Shown here piece after piece: positions 1-7,255 of a DNA stretch of 18,267 nt. Source of the DNA: Nitrosomonadaceae bacterium (lineage in GTDB: Bacteria; Pseudomonadota; Gammaproteobacteria; Burkholderiales; Usitatibacteraceae); assembly GCA_021300055.1 (NCBI GenBank), contig JAJTHU010000171.1:1-18267 (forward strand), in the 5' to 3' direction. How positions within the stretch are numbered: the first letter of the stretch is position 1; each line of letters opens with the position of its first letter. The translations under genes and the position numbers were made by a program. The notes under the pieces were generated by a model. The model was not told the DNA's origin, ran no database searches, and saw only the letters and a program-made list of their open reading frames with translations.

Positions 1-26
1 AAACACTGGAGAGTGCTTGGTGCCGA

Positions 27-100
27 TGGAGCGGCTGATGGGAATCGAACCCACGTCTTGAGCTTGGGAAGCTCAGGTCCTGCCATTGAACGACAGCCGC
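27..100 (-). tRNA. tRNA-Gly (anticodon CCC)
   Basis: Read on the minus strand this folds as a complete cloverleaf. A 7-bp acceptor stem pairs GCGGCTG with CAGCCGC. The D-arm carries the usual TTCAATGGCAGGA core. The anticodon stem TGAGC/GCTCA encloses the 7-base loop TTCCCAA, which places CCC at positions 34-36. The T-arm contains the GGTTCGATTCC core. The discriminator T is followed by an encoded CCA at 27-29. It reads GGG glycine codons. It lies downstream of the exported nuclease gene on the same strand with a 64-bp gap, so it could be co-transcribed or have its own promoter; I see only a poor -10-like TAGTAT (118-113) just upstream. Confidence 0.97.
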
Positions 101-164
101 ACACTTCTGGAAATACTACATTCCTTGTAGAACCGCACCGCGCTCGTGCTTCATAAGATCGATT

Positions 165-1271
165 CTATCCAACCACCCGTCCGCGTCGGCGCGGCGATGC
201 AGGGGTCGGTGGGGGGGACGGCAGCGTACGCGTTTGTTCGCGTTGCAAAGCATCGCGCAACGAAGTGGTCGGCGGCGCTGCGGGGGCGGCTGGTACGGCC
301 GGCGCAGCTTTGCTGTCGTTGCTTTCAGACTTTAGCGCGGGTAGCTTCACGCTCGGCGGCAGTGGGTCTAACGCCGCGTTGAGCAAACCGCCAATGCGAG
401 CACCGGCTCGCGCCAACAGCGGCGGGACAATCGCGACGGCGCCAGAAACATAGCTTTCGCTAAGCTGAAACGGCGCATCCGTCCATGGCTTGCCATTAAG
501 CGTGCCGATCTTCTTGCCATCAACCTCAGCGCAGCCAAAGCCCTCAAGCTTGCCGTAGACCAAGCGTCGCGCGAGGCCAAACGATTCGGCCATCCACACA
601 TCACCGTCACCGCGCATCCACTCCGGAAACTTCTTCCAGTTATTATCGACGAGGTACTTCGCGACTTGCTCTTCGGTCAATCCACTCATGGCGCGCTTCA
701 CAAAATCAACATCCCACGTGAAGTGCAAGTTACGCGGGCGTTGGTCGCTGCCGGCCAACACGGGCGTTTCGCCAGCCATGAGCACAATCTTCTTGTTGCC
801 ACCCCAATCGTCATCGTCGGACGCGTGTAGCGGTTGATGAATATCACCGACGATATGCACAAGAAAGCGTAGCGCCATTTGGCGATCGGCGTTGCTGCGC
901 GACTTGTCGGCAAGAATGCTAAACAAACGTGGAATTTGCACAGAGGCGCAGTTGCCGTCCTGACAGTAGTCAACGCCGCGCGCTGAGTCTCGACAAACTT
1001 GGCGATTATCGTAGTGCCATTTGTCGGAGCCGGGCATCTCGCGCTTGAGCGCCTCGCGGAATACATCGGGATAAACGGCGGCGTCGACCAGCGAGCCGCC
1101 CTCCAGGATGATCTGTACTTCTGCTTTGGCGCGCTTGGTCAGAATCTCTTGAGCCATTAGCGCGGTGATGCGGTGCCCCTCATAGCCCCAAGCAAACACG
1201 GGCGCGGTGTGTAAGAAGCCTGAGAAGAAAACACATAGCGACGCGAAAGCCGCAGACGCAACTTTGCTCAT
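165..1271 (-). CDS. Exported S1/P1-type nuclease
   Basis: A 368-residue protein of the S1/P1 zinc-dependent nuclease family, which cleaves single-stranded nucleic acids and may also act as a 3'-nucleotidase. Residues 1-27 form a Sec-type signal peptide without a twin arginine. Cleavage after AFA would expose Trp28, which the family uses as an N-terminal zinc ligand. The other expected ligands are present with family spacing: His33, Asp69, His86, His139, Asp143, His149, His183 and Asp187. The core ends near residue 305 and is followed by a low-complexity Pro/Ala tail ending in a basic RRRGR patch, which is not part of the catalytic fold. The start codon overlaps the tatC stop as ATGA, suggesting coupling to tatC, although the protein itself looks Sec-exported. 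Family assignment is firm; substrate and role are inferred. Confidence 0.93.
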   Translation of the reverse strand: MSKVASAAFASLCVFFSGFLHTAPVFAWGYEGHRITALMAQEILTKRAKAEVQIILEGGSLVDAAVYPDVFREALKREMPGSDKWHYDNRQVCRDSARGVDYCQDGNCASVQIPRLFSILADKSRSNADRQMALRFLVHIVGDIHQPLHASDDDDWGGNKKIVLMAGETPVLAGSDQRPRNLHFTWDVDFVKRAMSGLTEEQVAKYLVDNNWKKFPEWMRGDGDVWMAESFGLARRLVYGKLEGFGCAEVDGKKIGTLNGKPWTDAPFQLSESYVSGAVAIVPPLLARAGARIGGLLNAALDPLPPSVKLPALKSESNDSKAAPAVPAAPAAPPTTSLRDALQREQTRTLPSPPPTPASPRRRGRVVG

Positions 1272-2056
1272 GCTGTCTCCGTTGTTTGTTCGGGCTGTTT
1301 TTCGCCGCCTGGCGGCGTCACAAACCGCGCGGCGATCATGCCGATCTCGTAAAGGATACAGAGCGGAATGGCGAGCGCAAGTTGCGAGGCCACATCAGGG
1401 GGCGTAACGATGGCCGCCACCACAAATGCGCCGACGATGACATAGCGGCGCACTTCGCGGAGCGTTTCTAACGACACCAGCCCAGTGGCCACTAGCACCA
1501 CCACGACCACGGGCGTTTCAAACGCGACGCCAAAGGCAAAGAACATACCGAGTACGAAACTGAAGTAGTTCTCGATATCAGGGGCAACGTTAATCGACGC
1601 AGGGGCGAGCTGCGCGATAAAGCTAAACACCATCTTGAACACAAAGAAGTAGCAAAACGCCATGCCCACAAAGAACAGTAGCGTGCTGGAGATGATGAGC
1701 GGCAACACGAAACGCTTCTCGTGCTTGTAAAGGCCGGGCGCGATGAATGCCCATGCTTGATACAAGATCACCGGCAGCGCGATGAGGAAGGCCGTCATCA
1801 TCGCGATCTTGAGCGGAATAAAAAATGGTGCAATCACGCCAGTGGCGATCATCTTCGAGCCCACCGGCAATGCGGCCATCATCGGCGCGGCGAGGAAATC
1901 ATATAGCTTGCCCGCGATGAACCACGGCGGCGTCACCAAAGGCAGTAAGCAGAGGATGAAGACGATCAGGCAAATCACCAGCCGATTGCGCAGCTCAATC
2001 AGGTGCGAGACGAACGTATCTTGCAGTCCTTCTTTCAGTTCTGAGGTGTCGCTCAT
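1268..2056 (-). CDS. tatC: Twin-arginine translocase subunit TatC
   Basis: TatC is the polytopic inner-membrane receptor that, with TatB, recognises twin-arginine signal peptides of folded proteins. The 262-residue product begins MSDTSELKEG and shows the family landmarks: HLIELRNR at 18-25, the first membrane segment near 27-42, the cytoplasmic-loop motif FIAPGLYKHEKR at 104-115, and further hydrophobic helices giving six in all. A conserved acidic residue sits in the ENYFSF...FAFGVAFETP region. The reading frame stays open upstream to 2146, but that extension overlaps the end of tatB and lacks TatC character, so I chose the ATG at 2056, 7 bases after the tatB stop. The stop overlaps the start of the nuclease gene. 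Confidence 0.96.
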   Translation of the reverse strand: MSDTSELKEGLQDTFVSHLIELRNRLVICLIVFILCLLPLVTPPWFIAGKLYDFLAAPMMAALPVGSKMIATGVIAPFFIPLKIAMMTAFLIALPVILYQAWAFIAPGLYKHEKRFVLPLIISSTLLFFVGMAFCYFFVFKMVFSFIAQLAPASINVAPDIENYFSFVLGMFFAFGVAFETPVVVVVLVATGLVSLETLREVRRYVIVGAFVVAAIVTPPDVASQLALAIPLCILYEIGMIAARFVTPPGGEKQPEQTTETA

Positions 2057-2063
2057 ATCGGAA

Positions 2064-2630
2064 TCATGCAGATCGGCCGGGACGTCGAGGACGTTCGATG
2101 CCGAGATCAAATTGTTGTTGCACCGCTTGTGCGGCGGCGTAACCATCAGCGGACGGCGCCGTGAGCGGCTTAGCAGGGCTCAACATCGCGCCGTCACTCG
2201 CGGCGGGGGCGGTAGGCGAAGAGCCTACGTTTTCGCTGGCCGTGCCCAGGTTGGTGTTGGGTGCAGGGGGCGCGATGCCAACGCTCGCATCTTGCTCAGC
2301 AAGCAGTGCAGCTTGGCTGTTACCGCCCGCATCAAGCGCTGGCGTTGCTGCCTTTTCGATCGAGCGTGACTCCGACTCGATCGCATTGGCGTGTTCGCGC
2401 ACACTCGTTTCGAAGCCGCGCGCTGCGGACTGGATTTCTTCCTTCATCTTGGCGAGATCGGATGTTTCCATCTCGCGATTGATATCCGCCTTGACGTTGG
2501 CCACATAGCGCTGGAGGCGACCGAACATATGCCCGGCCGTGCGGGCGACCTTGGGCAAGCGCTCGGGGCCGAGCACCACCAAGGCGACGACGCCGATGAC
2601 GCCGATCTCCCAAATGCCAATATCAAACAT
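2064..2630 (-). CDS. tatB: Sec-independent translocase protein TatB
   Basis: TatB partners TatC in the substrate-binding complex of the twin-arginine pathway. The 188-residue product starts MFDIGIWEIGVIGVVALVVL: a single membrane helix at about 4-21, followed by the hinge motif GPERLPKVART, an amphipathic helix with basic residues, a charged helix to about residue 95, and then a poorly conserved Ala/Pro-rich tail. The N-terminal Glu at position 8 and the GPERLP hinge separate it from TatA. It is longer than many TatB proteins because of the tail. It is separated from tatA by 121 bp that contain a hairpin, and from tatC by 7 bases. Confidence 0.95.
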   Translation of the reverse strand: MFDIGIWEIGVIGVVALVVLGPERLPKVARTAGHMFGRLQRYVANVKADINREMETSDLAKMKEEIQSAARGFETSVREHANAIESESRSIEKAATPALDAGGNSQAALLAEQDASVGIAPPAPNTNLGTASENVGSSPTAPAASDGAMLSPAKPLTAPSADGYAAAQAVQQQFDLGIERPRRPGRSA

Positions 2631-2714
2631 GCCGGAGGGTTTCCGTGGCCAAGTCTAGGAAGTGCCGATAAGAACGCGCTGTCGAACGCAACCGCAGCGC
2701 AGGCAATGACGCCG

Positions 2715-2748
2715 AGCGCTTTGCGCGTGCCGCGTTAGGCACAGCGCT
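2715..2748 (-). repeat. Hairpin in the tatA-tatB gap
   Basis: Just 3 bases past the tatA stop, the minus-strand RNA can pair an outer AGCGCT with AGCGCT and an inner GTGCC with GGCAC around the 6-base loop TAACGC, with a 6-base one-sided bulge (GCGCAA). No U-tract follows, so it is not a standard intrinsic terminator. It could be an RNA-processing or 3'-end-protecting structure that sets TatA above TatB and TatC, but that role is inference. Confidence 0.4.
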
Positions 2749-2751
2749 GGC

Positions 2752-2973
2752 TCAGGAGCTTTGCTTGTTTTTGACTTCGCCCTCAACCGTCACGCCGGAC
2801 TTATCCGCGAGTTGGTCGGGTTTCTTTTCTTCCTCGCCACCCTTCATGCCGTCCTTAAAGCCTTTCACGGCCCCGCCGAGGTCACTGCCGATATTGCGGA
2901 GCTTCTTGGTACCAAAAACCAACAATACGATGACCAGTACAACCAGCCAATGCCAAATGCTAAAACTTCCCAT
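2752..2973 (-). CDS. tatA: Sec-independent translocase protein TatA
   Basis: TatA oligomerises to form the passage step of the twin-arginine pathway in the inner membrane. The 73-residue product has an N-terminal membrane helix (about residues 5-20), the hinge FGTKKLRNIGSDLG, an amphipathic helix ending GFKDGMKGG, and a short charged tail. The phenylalanine-glycine hinge and short length identify TatA rather than TatB. A clear ribosome binding site, AGGAG, lies a few bases upstream of the ATG at 2973. The 231-bp gap up to hinT contains a TAGAAT -10-like hexamer on the minus strand (3030-3025) but without a convincing -35, so tatA may rely on read-through from the his genes or on a weak promoter of its own. 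Confidence 0.96.
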   Translation of the reverse strand: MGSFSIWHWLVVLVIVLLVFGTKKLRNIGSDLGGAVKGFKDGMKGGEEEKKPDQLADKSGVTVEGEVKNKQSS

Positions 2974-3204
2974 GATGATCTCCTATACGGAAAACGGCCG
3001 CCGGCGCGGCACACAAAACGATGAATTCTAAACGCGCACTTGTTTCGCCTGATGACAGGCCGCCCAACGGCGCATTCGCGGCCAGTGAGCGTGCTCAAGC
3101 TCGACCAGTGTCTATCGCTGAGCGGAAATCGTGCGTTATCTGGGTTTGCGGAGGCAGGCGGACGCTACCTCAAAGAGCCAACCGATCAGCGGTCGGGGTC
3201 TGCG

Positions 3205-3582
3205 TCAGGCCTTGCCCACCAATGAACGTAGTGGTTCGCCTCCCGGGCGATTGCCAAACACATGAATGTGTAAATGATACACCTCTTGCCCGCCCAATCG
3301 ACCGGTGTTGATCGCCGTGCGGAAACCACCCGTCAGCCCCTGTTCTTTGGCCAGCGCGGGTACCAGCGAAAGCATTTTGCCCATGAGCGCGGTATCTGAG
3401 GCATCGATGTCAGCGAGTGTGGGAATGTACTTTTTGGGGATGATCAAAAAGTGCACCTCCGCGACCGGGTTGATGTCGTGAAAGGCCAATACGTCTGCGT
3501 CCTCGTAGACCTTTTTGCACGGAATCTGCCCCGCGAGAATCTTGCCGAAAATTGTGGGGTTTTCAGTGACGGGCGTGGTCAT
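3205..3582 (-). CDS. hinT: HIT-family purine nucleoside phosphoramidase (HinT-like)
   Basis: A 125-residue histidine-triad protein of the HinT branch, which hydrolyses AMP-linked phosphoramidates and acyl-adenylates in the cytoplasm. The N-terminal part carries the family segment FGKILAGQIPCKKVYEDADVLAFHDI, and the HIT signature HLHIHVFG lies at 103-110, with the histidine triad at 103, 105 and 107. Length and architecture match bacterial HinT. Its ATG overlaps the hisE stop as ATGA, placing it last in the tightly packed his block; a hinT-like gene after hisE is a familiar arrangement in betaproteobacteria. The functional link to histidine synthesis is unknown. Confidence 0.92.
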   Translation of the reverse strand: MTTPVTENPTIFGKILAGQIPCKKVYEDADVLAFHDINPVAEVHFLIIPKKYIPTLADIDASDTALMGKMLSLVPALAKEQGLTGGFRTAINTGRLGGQEVYHLHIHVFGNRPGGEPLRSLVGKA

Positions 3583-3896
3583 GATGTTCTCGCATTTTTT
3601 TCAGCAATTCCGGAGACGCCATCTCGGCGCTGCAGCTCGGCGATGACGTCGTCCAACGAAAGTCCTTGATGCTGCAACAGCACCAGCAAGTGAAACAGCA
3701 AGTCGGCAGATTCATAGACCACCGCCGCTTTGTCGCCGGACTTAGCAGCAATCACCGTCTCCGTGGCTTCCTCACCCAACTTCTTGAGGATGGCATCCAG
3801 CCCTTTGGTATTGAGCTTGGCGACATACGAGCTTGCCGCGTCTGCACCCGCGCGCTCGGCGATTGTGGCTTCGAGTTTTTTGAGGAATTCGCTCAT
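3579..3896 (-). CDS. hisE: Phosphoribosyl-ATP pyrophosphatase HisE
   Basis: HisE removes pyrophosphate from phosphoribosyl-ATP, the second step of histidine synthesis. The 105-residue all-alpha MazG-like protein shows the metal-binding acidic pattern: GEEATETVIA at 41-50 and YESADLLFHLL at 61-71. It is a stand-alone HisE and not a HisI-HisE fusion. I chose the ATG at 3896, whose A is shared with the hisI stop (TGATG); a TTG three bases upstream would also be in frame but is less likely. The stop overlaps the hinT start, so ribosomes probably pass from gene to gene. Confidence 0.95.
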   Translation of the reverse strand: MSEFLKKLEATIAERAGADAASSYVAKLNTKGLDAILKKLGEEATETVIAAKSGDKAAVVYESADLLFHLLVLLQHQGLSLDDVIAELQRRDGVSGIAEKNARTS

Positions 3897-4321
3897 CAAT
3901 CTTTCTTGAAACTTGCAGGATCAGCCAATAGCGGGTCGGTGTCGCGGGTGATTTGCCAGCTACCGTCTTGCAGACGATTGAAAAAGCAACGACGGCGCCC
4001 CGTGTGGCAGGCGATACCGCCGACCTGCTCAACGCGCATCAAGACCGTATCGCCGTCACAGTCCAAGCGCAACTCGCGCACATGCTGAATATGGCCCGAG
4101 GTTTCCCCCTTCTTCCATAGCGCTTGCCGCGAGCGCGAATAGTAATGCGCATCCCCCGTCGAAATAGTGAGCGCCAGCGATTCACGATTCATGTACGCGA
4201 GCATCAGCACATCATGGCTCACTGCGTCCTGCGCAATCGCCGGTACGAGGCCATCGGCATTCCACTTCACCGCGTCGAGCAACATGCGCGTCGCGATGCT
4301 ACTGCTCTCCATTGCGCTCAC
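3896..4321 (-). CDS. hisI: Phosphoribosyl-AMP cyclohydrolase HisI
   Basis: HisI opens the purine ring of phosphoribosyl-AMP, the third step of histidine synthesis. In the 141-residue product the metal sites are visible: Asp87, Asp89 and Asp91 in the DCDGD motif for magnesium, and Cys88, Cys105 and Cys112 for zinc, with the CHTGRRRCFF motif at 105-114. SRSRQALWKKGETSGH at 62-77 is the family substrate-binding stretch. I chose the GTG at 4321 because a GAGG lies 7 bases upstream and it overlaps the hisF stop as GTGA; an ATG at 4312 is the alternative and would remove three residues. Confidence 0.94.
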   Translation of the reverse strand: MSAMESSSIATRMLLDAVKWNADGLVPAIAQDAVSHDVLMLAYMNRESLALTISTGDAHYYSRSRQALWKKGETSGHIQHVRELRLDCDGDTVLMRVEQVGGIACHTGRRRCFFNRLQDGSWQITRDTDPLLADPASFKKD

Positions 4322-5082
4322 AACCGCACCTCAATGCCTCGTGCGGCCATATGTTGTTTTGCTTGCGAGACGGTGTATTCGCAAAAGTGGAAGATGCTCG
4401 CCGCAAGGACCGCGTCGGCCTTGCCGAGCGTAACCCCATCGGCGAGGTGATCGAGACTGCCGACGCCACCTGAGGCAATAACGGGCACCGTCACCGCCTC
4501 AGCAACTGAGCGAGTTAGCGCCACATCAAATCCTGATTTGGTGCCATCGCGATCCATGCTGGTGAGCAAGATCTCTCCTGCACCAAGTTCCGCCGTCACG
4601 CGCTGCGCCCACTCGACGGCATCCAAGCCCGTTGGCGTACGGCCACCATGCGTAAACACTTCCCAGCCGTCCCCGCTAGGTCGGCGCCGCGCATCAATGG
4701 CCACGACAATCGCCTGCGAGCCGAATCGATCGGAAGCGTCTTGCACGAGCTGTGGGTTGGTCACCGCAGACGTATTGATGGAGACCTTGTCAGCGCCCGC
4801 ATTCATCAGCCGCCGCACATCTTCTACGCGGCGGACACCACCACCGACGGTGAGCGGAATGAAAACTTGTTCAGCGACGCGCTCAATCACATCCAAAATC
4901 ATGTCGCGCTGGTCCGAGCTCGCAGTGATATCGAGGAAGGTGAGTTCGTCGGCGCCTTCGTCGTTGTACTTACGCGCAATTTCCACAGGGTCACCCGCGT
5001 CGCGCAAGTTGACGAAATTGACACCTTTCACGACGCGCCCGGCGTTGACGTCGAGGCACGGAATAATGCGCTTGGCGAGCAT
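4318..5082 (-). CDS. hisF: Imidazole glycerol phosphate synthase, cyclase subunit HisF
   Basis: HisF is the (beta/alpha)8-barrel half of IGP synthase. It uses ammonia delivered by HisH to turn PRFAR into imidazole glycerol phosphate and AICAR. The 254-residue product has the two catalytic aspartates at Asp11 (IIPCLDV) and Asp130 (VVAIDARR), and the phosphate-binding loops PLTVGGGVR near 77-84 and VIASGGVGS late in the barrel. Length is normal. The start lies 7 bases after the hisA stop, and the stop overlaps hisI. Its partner gene hisH is two genes upstream. Confidence 0.97.
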   Translation of the reverse strand: MLAKRIIPCLDVNAGRVVKGVNFVNLRDAGDPVEIARKYNDEGADELTFLDITASSDQRDMILDVIERVAEQVFIPLTVGGGVRRVEDVRRLMNAGADKVSINTSAVTNPQLVQDASDRFGSQAIVVAIDARRRPSGDGWEVFTHGGRTPTGLDAVEWAQRVTAELGAGEILLTSMDRDGTKSGFDVALTRSVAEAVTVPVIASGGVGSLDHLADGVTLGKADAVLAASIFHFCEYTVSQAKQHMAARGIEVRL

Positions 5083-5089
5083 CGCGCGC

Positions 5090-5818
5090 TCAGCCAGCCG
5101 CGGCTTGCGCGGCCTTGAAATCTAACGAGCCGGTGTAGATCGCGCGTCCAGTAATGACGCCCATGATGCCTTCAGCTTCGACAGCCTTAAGCTTCTTTAC
5201 GTCTTCTAGGTCGTTCAAGCCACCAGAAGCAATCACTGGGACGGTCAACGCTTGTGCGAGCTTGACCGTCGCCTCGATGTTCACGCCCGTCATCATGCCG
5301 TCGCGGCCAATATCGGTGTAGAGCACGGCTTCGACGCCGTAGTCCTGAAAACGCGTGGCCAGATCGATCACGTCGTGGCCGGAGAGTTTTGACCAACCGT
5401 CGGTCGCGACCTTGCCATCCTTGGCGTCGAGCGCAACGATGATGTGCCCCGGGAAGGCGTCGCATGCCTCATGCAAGAAACCGGGGTTCTTCACAGCGGC
5501 CGTCCCAATGACGATGTAGCTCACGCCGTCGTCGAGGTAGCGCTCAATAGTGTCGAGATCGCGGATGCCCCCACCGAGCTGCACGGGCACGTCCTCGCCC
5601 ATAACTTCAATGATGTCCTTGATGGCTGCTTCGTTCTTGGGTTTGCCTGCAAACGCACCGTTGAGATCCACCACGTGCAGTCGCTTGCACCCGAGTTCTT
5701 TCCATCGAAGCGCAGTTTCGCCCGCGTTTTCGGAGAAGGTCGTTGAGCGCTGCATGTCGCCTTGCTCAAGACGCACGCAGTGTCCGTCCTTGATATCGAT
5801 GGCAGGAATGATCAGCAT
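5090..5818 (-). CDS. hisA: ProFAR isomerase HisA
   Basis: HisA catalyses the Amadori rearrangement of ProFAR to PRFAR, the substrate of HisF/HisH. The 242-residue (beta/alpha)8 barrel carries the catalytic pair Asp8 (IIPAIDIKDG) and an aspartate in IIVALDAKDG (Asp131), plus phosphate-binding glycine loops VQLGGGIRD at 79-87 and VIASGGLND further on. Its sequence is clearly HisA rather than the paralogous HisF. The ATG at 5818 has no strong Shine-Dalgarno. A 177-bp gap separates it from hisH, in which I see no gene, hairpin or clear promoter. Confidence 0.97.
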   Translation of the reverse strand: MLIIPAIDIKDGHCVRLEQGDMQRSTTFSENAGETALRWKELGCKRLHVVDLNGAFAGKPKNEAAIKDIIEVMGEDVPVQLGGGIRDLDTIERYLDDGVSYIVIGTAAVKNPGFLHEACDAFPGHIIVALDAKDGKVATDGWSKLSGHDVIDLATRFQDYGVEAVLYTDIGRDGMMTGVNIEATVKLAQALTVPVIASGGLNDLEDVKKLKAVEAEGIMGVITGRAIYTGSLDFKAAQAAAG

Positions 5819-5995
5819 AATCTGGGTGGCTGCATGGGTTGCGAAGAATGCAATTGTGGTCGCTAGTTTGGACGCATTCGCTAGCCTCGGATGTCAGCGC
5901 GACGACACGATGAGTTAGCGCTGAGGTCGGGCAAAAAAAGGCGAACGATGAGTGCTGGCAGATTCCGCTCGGCAGATGTGCAGCGTTGGGGGTCT

Positions 5996-6640
5996 TTAAG
6001 GGCTAAACGTCAGGAAGTTCTTGTAGACCATTAAACCAGCGCGGTGGCTCTTCTCGGGATGAAATTGCGTCGCAAAAATATTATCGCGCCCGATGGCTGC
6101 CGTAAAGCGGCCACCGTAATCCGTTGTTGCGGCAACAACTTCCGGCCGCACTGGGTCGCAATAGTAAGAGTGCACGTAGTAGAACCGTTCACCTGACCCC
6201 ACTTCGGCGAACAATCGTGCTGCGAGGCCATGATCCGGCACTTGCGAAACCTCGTTCCAGCCCATGTGCGGTACTTTCTGGGTTGCGTCCAATGGCTGGA
6301 AGCGCCGAACCGCACCGCCGAATAATCCCAATCCCGGGGTGTCGCCTTCCTCGGAGTAGTCGAACAACATTTGCATGCCGACACACACACCAAAAAACGG
6401 CTTAGACGCAGCCGCTTCTCGCACGGCAGCCTCCAGACCGCTCTCCCGAAGGTAGCGCATGCAATCAGGCATGGCCCCTTGTCCCGGGAACACAACTCGG
6501 TCGGCCGCGCGTACGTCCCCAGCATCGGCGCTAATCTTCACGTTAGTGGGTACTTGCCATTCACGCGCAGCAAATTCAAACGCTTTGGCCACAGAGCGAA
6601 GATTGCCCATGCCGTAATCGACGACAACGAGGGATTGCAT
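5996..6640 (-). CDS. hisH: Imidazole glycerol phosphate synthase, glutaminase subunit HisH
   Basis: HisH is the class I glutamine amidotransferase that releases ammonia from glutamine and channels it to HisF. The 214-residue product starts MQSLVVVDYGMGNLRSV, typical of the family. The nucleophile is Cys86 in FFGVCVGMQMLF, and the rest of the triad is His194 and Glu196 in FHPEKSH. The frame is open upstream to 6709, but those residues do not resemble HisH, so I took the ATG at 6640. That start lacks a Shine-Dalgarno: the bases before it on this strand are pyrimidine-rich. It heads the minus-strand his block and is divergent from rpsT; hisB is not upstream. Confidence 0.95.
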   Translation of the reverse strand: MQSLVVVDYGMGNLRSVAKAFEFAAREWQVPTNVKISADAGDVRAADRVVFPGQGAMPDCMRYLRESGLEAAVREAAASKPFFGVCVGMQMLFDYSEEGDTPGLGLFGGAVRRFQPLDATQKVPHMGWNEVSQVPDHGLAARLFAEVGSGERFYYVHSYYCDPVRPEVVAATTDYGGRFTAAIGRDNIFATQFHPEKSHRAGLMVYKNFLTFSP

Positions 6641-6730
6641 GGAGGAAAGGGCGGGAAGAAGGGGGGGGCGGTCGGTGAGCCAACAGGTAAGCAGCGTTGA
6701 CCAAGCCAAGACTGCTTATAAATCAGGGGT

Positions 6731-6758
6731 TTGCTTTTGCTTTGCGCCCAGCTATAAT
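6731..6758 (+). promoter_or_regulatory. Sigma70-type promoter for rpsT
   Basis: A perfect -10 hexamer TATAAT (6753-6758) is preceded after 16 bases by TTGCTT (6731-6736). Transcription from about 6765 would give a leader of roughly 120 bases before rpsT. That leader contains the palindrome CGCAAA-A-TTTGCG (6770-6782) right at its start. Strong promoters are expected for ribosomal protein genes. Confidence 0.7.
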
Positions 6759-6885
6759 ACAAGGCTTAGCGCAAAATTTGCGTGCCGACTTTTTCGGGTT
6801 TGCGATGCAGTGCAGTGCTGCGATCCCGGCGTCGCTCAAGCCCTCATCCTTTTTTCGTTTTTACCGTTTTGATTCTGGACTAACC

Positions 6886-7158
6886 ATGGCAAACATCAAA
6901 TCCGCCGCCAAGCGCGCCAAGCAAGCCACCAAGCAGCGCGCACACAACATGGCGCAGCGCACCGAACTCCGCACCGCGATCAAGAAAATCGTCGCGGCTG
7001 TCGCCAAAGGCGACAAAGCGGCTGCTGAAGCAGCGTTCAAGACCAACGTTGGCACGATCGATTCGATCGCCGACAAGAAGATCATCCACAAGAACAAGGC
7101 CGCCCGTCACAAGAGCCGCCTGACCAAAGCGATCAAGGCGCTCGGCGCCGCCGCTTAA
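6886..7158 (+). CDS. rpsT: 30S ribosomal protein S20
   Basis: A 90-residue, very basic, helical protein that binds 16S rRNA in the small subunit. It begins MANIKSAAKRAKQ and contains the conserved RTAIKK, IHKNKAARHKSRL and KAI segments of bacterial S20. The frame is open upstream to 6697, but the S20 start is unambiguous by homology at the ATG at 6886. No strong Shine-Dalgarno is visible. It has its own promoter at 6731-6758 and a terminator at 7199-7231, so it is a single-gene unit, divergent from hisH. E. coli S20 regulates its own translation; whether that occurs here cannot be read from the sequence. Confidence 0.97.
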   Translation: MANIKSAAKRAKQATKQRAHNMAQRTELRTAIKKIVAAVAKGDKAAAEAAFKTNVGTIDSIADKKIIHKNKAARHKSRLTKAIKALGAAA

Positions 7159-7198
7159 GTTGGCGCGCCATCAGGGCGCGAAGTTCTTTGCAAACGCA

Positions 7199-7231
7199 AA
7201 AAAACCCTGTCGTTGTCGGCAGGGTTTTTTG
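7199..7231 (+). terminator. Intrinsic terminator, probably bidirectional
   Basis: The stem AAAAACCCTG / CAGGGTTTTT encloses a 10-base loop and is followed by a T-run. The A-run before the stem gives a matching T-run on the other strand, so it can end both rpsT (plus) and the convergent DUF3579 gene (minus), which stops at 7256. Confidence 0.88.
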
Positions 7232-7255
7232 TTTTGTTGAAGCAGCGCGCGCCGC

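Noticed and set aside
211..217. A run of seven G (C in the coding strand) in the nuclease tail, as possible phase variation.
   Set aside because: It merely encodes prolines in a low-complexity tail past the catalytic core; no sign of frameshifting is visible.
2057..2146. A longer TatC start that overlaps the end of tatB.
   Set aside because: The extra residues do not look like TatC, and the ATG at 2056 gives the expected N-terminus and a normal 7-base gap.
2974..3204. The gap between tatA and hinT, examined for a small gene or RNA.
   Set aside because: Open frames here are shadows without ribosome sites or motifs; only a weak -10-like hexamer on the minus strand was seen.
6697..6885. An upstream in-frame extension of rpsT.
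   Set aside because: It contains the rpsT promoter, and S20 starts at MANIKSA by homology.
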